Shown here piece by piece: positions 46,725 through 54,322 of a DNA stretch of 64,000 bases. The number at the start of each line of letters is the position of its first letter. Within the stretch, counting starts at the first letter, position 1. The DNA lies in contig CAVPUH010000009.1 in assembly GCA_963708795.1 (NCBI GenBank), positions 586,671 to 650,670 on the forward strand. Reading direction: 5' to 3'. Under the pieces are notes generated by a model. The model saw only the letters and a list, made by a program, of their open reading frames with translations. It had not been told where the DNA came from and ran no database searches. A program made the position numbers and the translations under genes. The DNA comes from DAIQRJ01 sp963708795 (GTDB taxonomy: Bacteria; Actinomycetota; Actinomycetes; Propionibacteriales; DAIQRJ01).

Positions 46725-48985
46725 CCACACCGTCGGCACGCGACCGGCTGCCGCGCTACCTCAACGTCGACGGTGGCTGGCTCGGACTGACGGGCGAAGG
46801 ACTGGAGGCCGCCGCCGACGGATCGCTCGTACTCGCCCGCATCCCGGACGTGGGCGTCGCGATCGGACCGTCGCTCTCCGGTACCGATCCGCTGGCCGGG
46901 CCGGGTGGTCTCGCCGTCGTCGGCGCCGTCGGCGGGTTCGTCAGCGACCCCGCCGCGAACGTGGTCTGGGCGCTGGCGCCCTGCGCGCCGGAACAGCCGG
47001 TGAGCGGACCGGACGACGCCACCGATCCCACCGGCATCCTGTGGTCACAGCTGAATCCCGGATCGTTCGGGTCGCCCCGCGGGTTGTTGCTCGGGCCGCG
47101 CGGGCGCCTGTACGTCGCCGACACGGGTCACGACCAGGTGCAGCTGCTCGAACCGTCGACTGGGGCGCTCGTGGGTCGGTGGGACGGGTTCGCTCAACCC
47201 TGGCAGCTCGGAGCCGACGCCGACGAACGCCTGTACGTGCTCGACCACGGCGGGCCCGAGGGGACGGGTCGGGTGCAGCGCTTCACCGCCGACGGTGCCC
47301 TCGACCCGGGCTTCTGGACGTCCGCCGCCTCGACCGCGGCACTGCGATCGGTCGTTCGGTTGGCCACGACCGGATCCGGTGCCGGGTGGCGACTGCTGGT
47401 CGTCGACCGTGGCCCAGACCCGGCCGAACCCGACCGCGTCGTCGTTGTCGATGCGGCTGGTGCGCTCGATGCCGTCCTCACCGGGGCGTGGTCGCAGCCG
47501 GCTCGACGCTCTCGGGATCCCCGGACCGGGCTCGCCCTCGACACGCCGGTTCTGCGCATCGGCGGGGTGGCGGCCGCCGGAAGCTCAGACGGGACAGACC
47601 GCCTCTATGTCGTCGACGCCGTGTCGTCCGAGCTCCTGGTCTTCGACGCCGGCGGTCGATTCGTCGGTGCGGCACCTGCGCAGGCCGGTGAGCGAGTCGC
47701 CGAGGTCCACGCAGCCGCGGACGGCCGACTCTGGACGTACCCGGCGGCCGGCCCGATCACCTCGACGCCGTCGCCGGCACCGCAGCTCCGGCGAGTCGAT
47801 CCGGTCGGGTCCCGGGTGCGACGCGGCCTGTTCGTCGCCGGACCGGTCGCCGTCGATCCCGGCGACCATCGGCTCGGCGAGGTCCGCATCGACGCCGACA
47901 GCGCCTCCCCCGCTCATCTCGCACTCGCCAGCACGACCACCACGGGCGTGCGCCCGGAGCCGACCGGACTGCCCGGGATCGCCACCTGGGCGAACCCCGT
48001 GGACCCGGCCGGTCCGTGGACGGCATTGCCGTCGGGATCACCGGTCACACTGCTCCCACCTGGGCCCGGCACCCAGTGCTGGATCGGCGGAGTGCTGAGC
48101 GGTGACGGGCTCGTCACGCCAGTGGTCCGCCAGGCCGCCGTGGTCGTCGACCCGACCTCGTGGCTCGACCACCTGCCCGCGATCTACCGCGACGACGCTG
48201 CCGGCGCCGACTTCCTCGAACGCTTCCTCCGGGTCATCCGCAGCGTTCAGTCCGAGGAGAGCTCCCGCGCCGACGACCTGGCGCTCCTGTTCGACCCTGC
48301 GACGGCGCCCGACCTCTCGCTCGCCGGCGAAGGCACCGCGCTCGACCGGCTCGCCGGCTGGCTCGACGTCGACCTCGACGAGGCGTGGTCGGAAGCCAAG
48401 CGCCGCGAGGTGCTCGCGTCGACGTTCGCGCTGCAGGCCGTGCGCGGGACGCCGGACGGCCTGCGCCGCGCGGCAGTCGCGTACCTCGGCGTGGACATCA
48501 CCATCAGCGAACCGGCGACCGACGCCGTGCTCTGGCAGCTCGACGTCGCCGGCCTCGACGACGCGACGATGCTCGCTCCGGCACCGTTCGACGGTGCCGT
48601 GCTCGGCCGCACGGCAGTGGTCGACCAGTCGACTCTGACCGCCGGCGACGAGCCCGGGTCGCCGTTGTTCGCCGACCTCGCGCACAGGTTCTGTGTCCGT
48701 GCACTCGCCGCGGACGTCGTGCGAGCGGGCGGCGCTGCCGCGCTCACTGAGCTCGTCGACCGGGAGAAGCCGGCCCACACGGCCTATCGCGTCTGCCTGG
48801 CCGACGCCGACATGCGGGTGGGCATGAACGCCCGTGTCGGTGTCGACAGCATCGTCGGCGGCGCACCCGAGACGCTCCGGCTCGACACCGCCGACGGGTC
48901 ACTCGACGGCGCTCTCCTCGCGCCGCCGACCGGCCCGTCGGCCCGCGTCGGCGCCATCACCGTCGGCGGGTTGCGACTCGCATGA
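46721..48985 (+). CDS. Beta-propeller (NHL-like) fused to gpI-like tail/baseplate protein
   Basis: The 754-residue protein has two parts. Residues 1-430 repeat propeller blades: GSPRGLLLGPRGRLYVADTG, QPWQLGADADERLYVLDHGG and TDRLYVVDAVSSELLVFDAG, i.e. NHL/YVTN-like repeats. Residues 470-700 match the TIGR02242/gpI tail protein domain: WLDHLPAIYRDDAAGADFLE, RFLRVIRSVQSEESSRADDL, ALQAVRGTPDGLRRAAVAYL and EKPAHTAYRVCLADADMRVG. The gpI part sits at the baseplate edge next to J proteins, and the propeller could display or clamp a partner such as a fibre or a ligand. No frame slips are seen over 2.26 kb. It starts with an ATGA overlap. Confidence 0.8.
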   Translation: MTTPSARDRLPRYLNVDGGWLGLTGEGLEAAADGSLVLARIPDVGVAIGPSLSGTDPLAGPGGLAVVGAVGGFVSDPAANVVWALAPCAPEQPVSGPDDATDPTGILWSQLNPGSFGSPRGLLLGPRGRLYVADTGHDQVQLLEPSTGALVGRWDGFAQPWQLGADADERLYVLDHGGPEGTGRVQRFTADGALDPGFWTSAASTAALRSVVRLATTGSGAGWRLLVVDRGPDPAEPDRVVVVDAAGALDAVLTGAWSQPARRSRDPRTGLALDTPVLRIGGVAAAGSSDGTDRLYVVDAVSSELLVFDAGGRFVGAAPAQAGERVAEVHAAADGRLWTYPAAGPITSTPSPAPQLRRVDPVGSRVRRGLFVAGPVAVDPGDHRLGEVRIDADSASPAHLALASTTTTGVRPEPTGLPGIATWANPVDPAGPWTALPSGSPVTLLPPGPGTQCWIGGVLSGDGLVTPVVRQAAVVVDPTSWLDHLPAIYRDDAAGADFLERFLRVIRSVQSEESSRADDLALLFDPATAPDLSLAGEGTALDRLAGWLDVDLDEAWSEAKRREVLASTFALQAVRGTPDGLRRAAVAYLGVDITISEPATDAVLWQLDVAGLDDATMLAPAPFDGAVLGRTAVVDQSTLTAGDEPGSPLFADLAHRFCVRALAADVVRAGGAAALTELVDREKPAHTAYRVCLADADMRVGMNARVGVDSIVGGAPETLRLDTADGSLDGALLAPPTGPSARVGAITVGGLRLA

Positions 48986-49060
48986 CCGGTCCCCCACCGC
49001 TCCGATCCCGGAAGACCCAGGCTCCGCGCGCATCACACCAGCACAGGAAAGGACGAGACC

Positions 49061-50748
49061 GTGGCTGATCAGACCATCTCCGAGGCCACCCTCCGAGGGC
49101 TGGCCGCCCCCGAGCGGAACCGGTACTTCTACGGCAAGCTGCTCGACGACCGGCACCTCACGATGGAGCAGTGCTACGCCCTGAAGAAGCGCTGGATGCT
49201 CAACCGGCTGACCCTGGGCACCGGCGTGCTCTGCGGGCTGCGGGTCATCGCCTGCGCGGACGGGTCGATCGCGGTCACGGCCGGGGTCGCGATCGACGGC
49301 GTGGGTCGGGAGATCGTCGTGCCGGCGAGCGCGATCGTCGATCCGGCCCAGCCGACCGACAGCTGCGGCCTCCCGGTCGGTGAACGACTGACGACCGGAC
49401 AGACCACGGTCTCGCTGTGCTACACCGAATGCGGCGCGGAGCCGGTCCGCGTCCTGGCCGGTGACTGCGACACCACCGCGGCGATGGCGGACAGCACCGT
49501 CGTCGAACGGTTCCGGATCACCGTCGGCAGCGGGCTGCCGTCGCCGGTGCCGGACCTGACCGCCGACCAGCTCGCGGCGATCTATCCCAGCGACCCGCCC
49601 GATGCGTTCTCGCGGCGGATCGCCACCGAGCAGGCGCTCACCGGCGCGCCGACCGCCGACCCGCCGTGCCCCGCACCCGGACTCGACCTGCGTCGTCCTC
49701 GCCACCGTGACGCTCGCCGACGGCGAGACCCCGATGGCGATCGACGAGTTCACCTACCGGTCCGAGGTGTTCAGCAACACGGTTCTGTTCGAACTGATCG
49801 CCGGGTTGGCCGCGCGGGTGGACGCGTGCTGCAAGGCACACGAGACGCCGAGCTACACCGCAGCCGTCCTGGACGGCGACGGCCAGGTCGGCGCAGCGGC
49901 CACAGCGCTGGCCGCTCAGCTCCGGGTGCTCGTCTCCGACGGTGACGCCCAACCGGCGGCCGGACAGACGGTGACGTTCACGGTTCCGACCGGCCGACCC
50001 GTCGGCCGGAACCGTCAGCGCCGACGGCACCACCTGGGGACCGTCCGCCGCCGTCACGACCGGCGCCGACGGGATCGCTGCCTGCTCCTGGACTCTCGGC
50101 ACCCCGGCGGACGCGGCCGGCGCCACCCAGACGGTGACCGCCCAACTCGGGTCCGGGACACCGCTGACGTTCACGGCGTCCGTCGAGCAGGTCCAGCCGC
50201 CGGACCCGCCCGCTCCGCCGCCACCCGTGGTCAAGGAGCTCGACCCGGCCAACGGCGCCACGGTTCCCGTGAGCTGGCAGGACGGCAAGGCCCTGCGGAT
50301 CGCGTTCGACCAGCCGATGCTGGTCGACGACCTCGCCGACCCGGACCCGTGGTTGCGAGCCTGGGCCATCCCACGGGCGGCCCAGGACCAGGCCCGGATC
50401 GTGCGGCTCAAGGTCTTCCGTACCGACGACGGTGGTGATGGAACCAGTGCGGCCTACGGCCTCGACGGCGACGCGCCCTTCCCGGGTGCGACGGTCGCGG
50501 TGATGATGCGATCGGCCGGCGCCGAGATCTCCTCCGGCGCCACGCCGTCGGCCGAACTCGACGCGGACTACCCGGGGACGAAGCTCGACGACGACCAGCT
50601 CGCCCGCCTGTGGGACACCGAGGTCGACACCCTCGACGCGACGTTCCTCCAAGCTCTCGTCGCCACCGACAAAGCCCCACCCTCGGGCGATGGCACGGCC
50701 GGCGGCACGTGGCACAGCATCTTCGGCATCTCGAGTGAGGACCAGTGA
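49061..50748 (+). CDS. eCIS fibre/baseplate-periphery-like protein C with Ig-like domain, two frameshifts
   Basis: From a GTG at 49061 (AAAGGA upstream) the shared domain appears: RYFYGKLLDDRHLTMEQCYA, then KRWMLNRLTLGTGVLCGLRV and VTAGVAIDGVGREIVVPAS. After +1 slips at about 49686 and 50000 the frame continues with VVLATVTLADGETPMAIDEF, an Ig-like stretch (LRVLVSDGDAQPAAGQTVTF, AAVTTGADGIAACSWTLGTP), a Pro-rich hinge (QPPDPPAPPPPVVKEL) and an adhesin-like end with YPGTKLDDDQLARLWDTEVD. The total is about 560 residues. The Ig-like plus Pro-rich arrangement suits an extended fibre. The stop overlaps the next gene start (TGATG). Confidence 0.65.
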
Positions 50749-51908
50749 TGACCAGTACAGCAACGGGATGCGGGTGCGGCGGCGCGGTTGCGACCGGCAG
50801 TGCCGACACGGGCTCCGACGGGCGTGAGCGAGTGCGGTACTTCCCTCGACAGCTCGTCGGCGCGGCCGACCTGACCCAGGACCAGCTCTACTTCCGGGAG
50901 AAGGCCCGCCGGCACAACCGCATGCTCCACGGCTGGGGCATCGTGTGCGGCATCCGGGTCGCCGCGATCGACGGGAAGCCCGGCTTCGTGGCCGTCGAGC
51001 CCGGCTACGCGCTGGGACCCTACGGCGACGAGATCCTGCTCGACGAGCGCCTCGAGATCGACCTCGGCGCCCAGGACGTCAACGGCGATGCCGCGAACGG
51101 CTGCGTCCCGGCGGATCCGTGGTGTGCCGACGTGCGTGCACCGGGACGCGGGGACAAGCCGGTGTACCTGGCGATCGCGTACGCCGAGTACCAGACCCGG
51201 CCGGTGACGTCGCCGACGTCGGGCTGCGGCTGCGGGTGTGACGACACGGGCTGCGAGTACAGCCGGATCCGGGAGTCGTATCGCATCCGCGTTCTCGATG
51301 CCCTGCCCAGCACGTACGACGCGGTGATGGACCCGCCGCTGTTCCGCGACTCCGTCTCCTGCATCCGGCCCCGGAACCCCAACGGCGAGGACGACACCAC
51401 CACGCCGTGTGCGTGCCCGGCGTGCTCGAATTGCCCGACCGAACCGTGGGTCGTGCTCGCCGACATCACCCTGCAGGGGTCCGCGGTCACGGCCATCGAC
51501 TGCGACGCGCACCGGCGTTACGTCGCCTCGTTCCGCGACTTCTTCTACGCCTGCGGCACGACGACCACGCCGATCGTCGGCCTTCCGGGCAAGCTCGCGA
51601 TCGATCCGGACGCGATCCGACTGCTCAAGCCGTCCCTGCTGAGCCGGCTGACGGACGGCGACCTCACGACCGGCGCGGTCACCGATCAGGACGCGGTCGA
51701 ACTCGCCGGCGTCACGGACCAGTCGGCGCTGGCCGCGAAGCTGGCCAACGTCTCCATCGCCCAGGTGGCCGGTGAGAGCCGGGACGCCTTCGTCAGCCGG
51801 ATGAGCGAAGGGGTGACCGGTGCGGCGGCCACGGCGATCAACGCGTCCGCGGCCACCGTCTGGGACCAGGCCGCGTCGATGGTCGGGGTGCTCGCCCGCT
51901 ACCGCTGA
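50748..51908 (+). CDS. eCIS fibre/baseplate-periphery-like protein D (shared N-terminal domain, Cys-rich)
   Basis: The 386-residue protein opens with a Gly/Cys-rich tract (TGCGCGGA). The shared domain follows: RYFPRQLVGAADLTQDQLYF, then RRHNRMLHGWGIVCGIRVAA and VAVEPGYALGPYGDEILLDE. Two cysteine clusters follow, SGCGCGCDDTGCEY at about 160-173 and CACPACSNCP at about 222-231, which could bind metal or form disulfides. The C-terminal 120 residues are helical (SIAQVAGESRDAFVSRMSEG). It is the last gene of the injection-system operon. A GTG three bases earlier (50745) is an alternative start. Its final ten bases overlap the end of the convergent DAHP synthase gene. Confidence 0.7.
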   Translation: MTSTATGCGCGGAVATGSADTGSDGRERVRYFPRQLVGAADLTQDQLYFREKARRHNRMLHGWGIVCGIRVAAIDGKPGFVAVEPGYALGPYGDEILLDERLEIDLGAQDVNGDAANGCVPADPWCADVRAPGRGDKPVYLAIAYAEYQTRPVTSPTSGCGCGCDDTGCEYSRIRESYRIRVLDALPSTYDAVMDPPLFRDSVSCIRPRNPNGEDDTTTPCACPACSNCPTEPWVVLADITLQGSAVTAIDCDAHRRYVASFRDFFYACGTTTTPIVGLPGKLAIDPDAIRLLKPSLLSRLTDGDLTTGAVTDQDAVELAGVTDQSALAAKLANVSIAQVAGESRDAFVSRMSEGVTGAAATAINASAATVWDQAASMVGVLARYR

Positions 51909-52999
51909 GCGCTCGCCGCCAGCGTGTCGAGCACCTCGATCGTCACGTCCCAGCCCATGCAGGCGTCCGTCACGCTCTGCCCGTACGTCAGGGACGCGGC
52001 ACCGGCGGTGGCGACGTCGAGGTCCTGCGCGCCGGGAACGAGGAAGCTCTCGAGCATCACGCCGGCGACCGCGGAGCTGCCGCCCCCGATCTGCTCGGCC
52101 AGCTCACGAGCGACCTCCGCCTGCCGGAGGTGGCTCTTCCCGCTGTTGGCGTGGCTCGCGTCCACGACCACCCGCGGGTTCAGGGCCCCGGACCGCATCC
52201 GGTCGCTCGCGGCGGCCACGTCGGCGGCCCGGTAGTTCGGGCCGCTCTTGCCGCCCCGGAGCACGAGGTGCGTGTCGGGATTGCCGGCCGTGCTCACCAG
52301 CGCGGCGCGGCCGTCCTCGTCGATGCCCAGAAACGTCTGCGCCGCCGCGGCCGCCGAGCAGCCGTCCAACGCGACCTTCACGTCGCCGTCAGTGGCGTTC
52401 TTGAACCCGACCGGCATCGACAGGCCGGACACGAGCTGGCGATGGATCTGGCTCTCCGACGTGCGCGCTCCGATGGCACCCCAGCTGATCAGGTCGGCGG
52501 TGTACTGCGGGCTGATCGGCTCGAGGAACTCGGTGGCCGTGGGCAGGCCGAGTGCAGTGACGTCGAGCAGGAACCGCCGGGCCGTCCGCAGGCCGGTGGC
52601 GATGTCGTGCGTCCCGTCGAGGTGCGGGTCGTTGATCAGGCCCTTCCATCCGACGGTGGTGCGAGGCTTCTCGAAGTACGTGCGCATCAGCACCAGCAGG
52701 CGATCGCGATGACGATCGGCCTCGACCGCCAGCCGGCGGGCGTACTCCAGGCCGGCGACCGGATCGTGGATCGAGCACGGGCCGACGATGACGAGCAGCC
52801 GGTCGTCGAGGCCGTCGAGCACGGCCCGGACCTCGCTGCGGCCGCGCTCGACCACGTCGGCCTGCGCATCGGAGATGGGCAGCTCGGCCAGGAGGTCGCG
52901 AGGCGTGGGCAGCGTCTCGAACTTGCTGACCCGGAGGTTGGACGTCGAGGCGTGGGCGTCGGCCGTCGAGACGGCGGGTTGCAGTGCAGGGGACGTCAT
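51899..52999 (-). CDS. aroG: 3-deoxy-7-phosphoheptulonate synthase (DAHP synthase, class I)
   Basis: The 366-residue protein is a class I (AroFGH-type) DAHP synthase: LLVIVGPCSIHDPVAGLEYA, MRTYFEKPRTTVGWKGLIND, ATEFLEPISPQYTADLISWG, GFKNATDGDVKVALDGCSAA and VVVDASHANSGKSHLRQAEV. It contains the metal and PEP ligands of the family (Cys in GPCS, and conserved His, Glu and Asp). It condenses PEP with erythrose 4-phosphate as the first step of the shikimate pathway. AGGAA lies seven bases before the ATG at 52999. The upstream leader with a Trp/Tyr/Phe peptide and hairpins suggests attenuation by aromatic amino acids. The subtype (Phe-, Tyr- or Trp-sensitive) cannot be told here, so the gene symbol is generic. 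Confidence 0.92.
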   Translation of the reverse strand: MTSPALQPAVSTADAHASTSNLRVSKFETLPTPRDLLAELPISDAQADVVERGRSEVRAVLDGLDDRLLVIVGPCSIHDPVAGLEYARRLAVEADRHRDRLLVLMRTYFEKPRTTVGWKGLINDPHLDGTHDIATGLRTARRFLLDVTALGLPTATEFLEPISPQYTADLISWGAIGARTSESQIHRQLVSGLSMPVGFKNATDGDVKVALDGCSAAAAAQTFLGIDEDGRAALVSTAGNPDTHLVLRGGKSGPNYRAADVAAASDRMRSGALNPRVVVDASHANSGKSHLRQAEVARELAEQIGGGSSAVAGVMLESFLVPGAQDLDVATAGAASLTYGQSVTDACMGWDVTIEVLDTLAASAQR

Positions 53000-53059
53000 G
53001 GTGGGTTCCTGTCTGAGGTGGACGGGAACCAGTTCGGAGCCCGCCGGTGACATGGCGAA

Positions 53060-53081
53060 GGGCAGAGATTTCTCTCTGCCC
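53060..53081 (-). terminator. Perfect 9-bp hairpin in the DAHP synthase leader
   Basis: GGGCAGAGA and TCTCTGCCC pair perfectly around a four-base loop between the leader peptide and the synthase gene. It is followed on the transcript by TTCGCC and not a U-run, so it may act as an intrinsic terminator only weakly, or by hiding the downstream ribosome site. It is the likely attenuator stem of the leader. Confidence 0.55.
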
Positions 53082-53083
53082 AG

Positions 53084-53141
53084 GTCGGCTCTGAAGGTGG
53101 TCAGGACGCGTCAATCAGCCGCGGGCTCCTCCAGAGCCGAC
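53084..53141 (-). promoter_or_regulatory. Long-range 10-bp inverted repeat overlapping the leader peptide (attenuation stem)
   Basis: GTCGGCTCTG on the transcript lies inside the leader coding region, just after the Tyr-Phe codons. Its exact complement CAGAGCCGAC lies 38 bases downstream, past the leader stop. A ribosome stalled at the aromatic codons would affect pairing of this stem and so the choice between it and the next hairpin. Confidence 0.55.
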
Positions 53142-53170
53142 GAAAAATAGGCGCGCCAACGCTTGACCAT
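53111..53170 (-). CDS. Putative aromatic-amino-acid leader peptide of the DAHP synthase gene
   Basis: A 19-residue frame reads MVKRWRAYFSSALEEPAAD and stops at 53111. It contains Trp, then Tyr and Phe next to each other, in a leader only 110 bases before the synthase ATG, and it overlaps the 10-bp inverted repeat. That combination is the mark of ribosome-mediated attenuation. No Shine-Dalgarno precedes the ATG; instead a -10-like TACGAT ends seven bases upstream, so the mRNA may begin at the ATG itself (leaderless). This is a reading from sequence and is not demonstrated. Confidence 0.6.
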   Translation of the reverse strand: MVKRWRAYFSSALEEPAAD

Positions 53171-53177
53171 GGCAGGG

Positions 53178-53183
53178 ATCGTA
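53178..53183 (-). promoter_or_regulatory. -10-like element of the DAHP synthase leader transcript
   Basis: On the minus strand TACGAT lies seven bases before the leader ATG, the spacing expected when transcription starts at the A of the ATG. No convincing -35 hexamer is seen at the usual distance, which is common for actinobacterial promoters. Confidence 0.4.
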
Positions 53184-53279
53184 CGACACCCGGACCCGAC
53201 GAGCCACCCTGGTTCGGGATCTGGCGCGAACGGCGCCACTACGGCACGCTCGATTCATGCGGAGCGCCCGGAGCACTCA

Positions 53280-54234
53280 GTGAACGCCGACGACCGGCTG
53301 TGGGTCGACCCCCAGCTCGCCAGCCTGACGAGCCGGCGTGTGTTCGAACCGGGCTGGATCTTCGAACGCAAGCTGGACGGGGTCCGAGCGCTCGCGATCC
53401 GGACCGGTGGCACGACGACCGTCTACTCCCGCAACCGGAACGACGTCTCGCGCAGCTACCCCGAGATCGTCGCCGCCCTGGACGAGCAGGTCGGTGGCGA
53501 CACGTTCGTCATGGACGGGGAGATCGTCGCCTTCGACGGTGAGCAGACGAGCTTCAGCCGGCTTCAGCACCGCATCCATCTCACCGATCCCAGCGAGATC
53601 GTCGCGACCGACGTCCCCGTCTGGTTCTACGGATTCGACCTGCTCCACTTCGACGGTCACGACAGCCGAGACCTCACCCAGGTGGATCGCAAGGAGCTGC
53701 TCGCCACCGTGGCCGACTGGTCCGACGCATTGGTCTACTGCGAGCACGTCGTCGACCAGAGCCGGCAGCTCTACGCCATGGCCGAGGACTCCGGCTGGGA
53801 GGGTGTGATCGCCAAGCGGGCCGATGCCACGTACCGCAGCGGGCGAAGCGGGAACTGGTTCAAGCTCAAGATCGTCCGCGGACAGGAGTTCGTCGTCGGT
53901 GGCTTCACGGCCCCGGCCGGGTCCCGGCAGGGTCTGGGTGCCCTGCTCATCGGCTACTACGACGCAGACGGCGGATTCCGCTATGCGGGCAAGGTCGGAA
54001 CCGGCTTCACGGCGTCGACGTTGCGCGAGCTGCGGGCTCTCCTCGCGCCGTCGGCCACCACCGACGCCGGCGTTCCTCGACCCGCCCCGGGAACCGACCG
54101 CCACCTGGGTGGATCCGAGCCTCGTCGTCGACGTCGCCTTCGGCGAGTGGACCGAGTCCGGACACCTGCGTCACCCGTCCTACAAGGGCATCCGCACGGA
54201 CAAGGCCGCCGCCGAGGTCGTCCGCGAAGGCTGA
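53280..54234 (+). CDS. ATP-dependent DNA ligase (LigD-type ligase domain), one frameshift
   Basis: The protein of about 317 residues has the nucleotidyltransferase motifs of ATP-dependent ligases. Motif I is WIFERKLDGVRALAIRTGG with the adenylated Lys in KLDG. Further on are VMDGEIVAFDGEQTSFSRLQ, VWFYGFDLLHFDGHDSRDLT, WEGVIAKRADATYRSGRSGN, and WFKLKIVRGQEFVVGGFTAP leading into the OB domain. After a +1 slip at about 54066 the end reads WVDPSLVVDVAFGEWTESGH and YKGIRTDKAAAEVV. It is of the stand-alone LigD-ligase-domain type used in end joining or repair; no polymerase or Ku gene is adjacent. I prefer the GTG at 53280 (GGAG six bases upstream) over the ATG at 53169, which overlaps the divergent DAHP leader. 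Confidence 0.8.
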
Positions 54235-54322
54235 GGATCGAGCCGCCGAGGTATCGCCGGTCGACGTATCTGCCCGCGATTGTCAGCACCCTTATGGCCA
54301 CGCACCCACCGAAGGAGTCACC

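Noticed and set aside
30755..51908. Prophage or phage remnant
   Set aside because: Tail genes only; no capsid, portal, terminase, lysis, integrase or attachment repeats, and the AAA+ ATPase, DUF4255 and PAAR set is typical of eCIS.
30755..51908. Type VI secretion system
   Set aside because: No TssJ, TssL, TssM, ClpV-type unfoldase or TssB/TssC pair; the single large sheath protein and LysM baseplate protein belong to eCIS.
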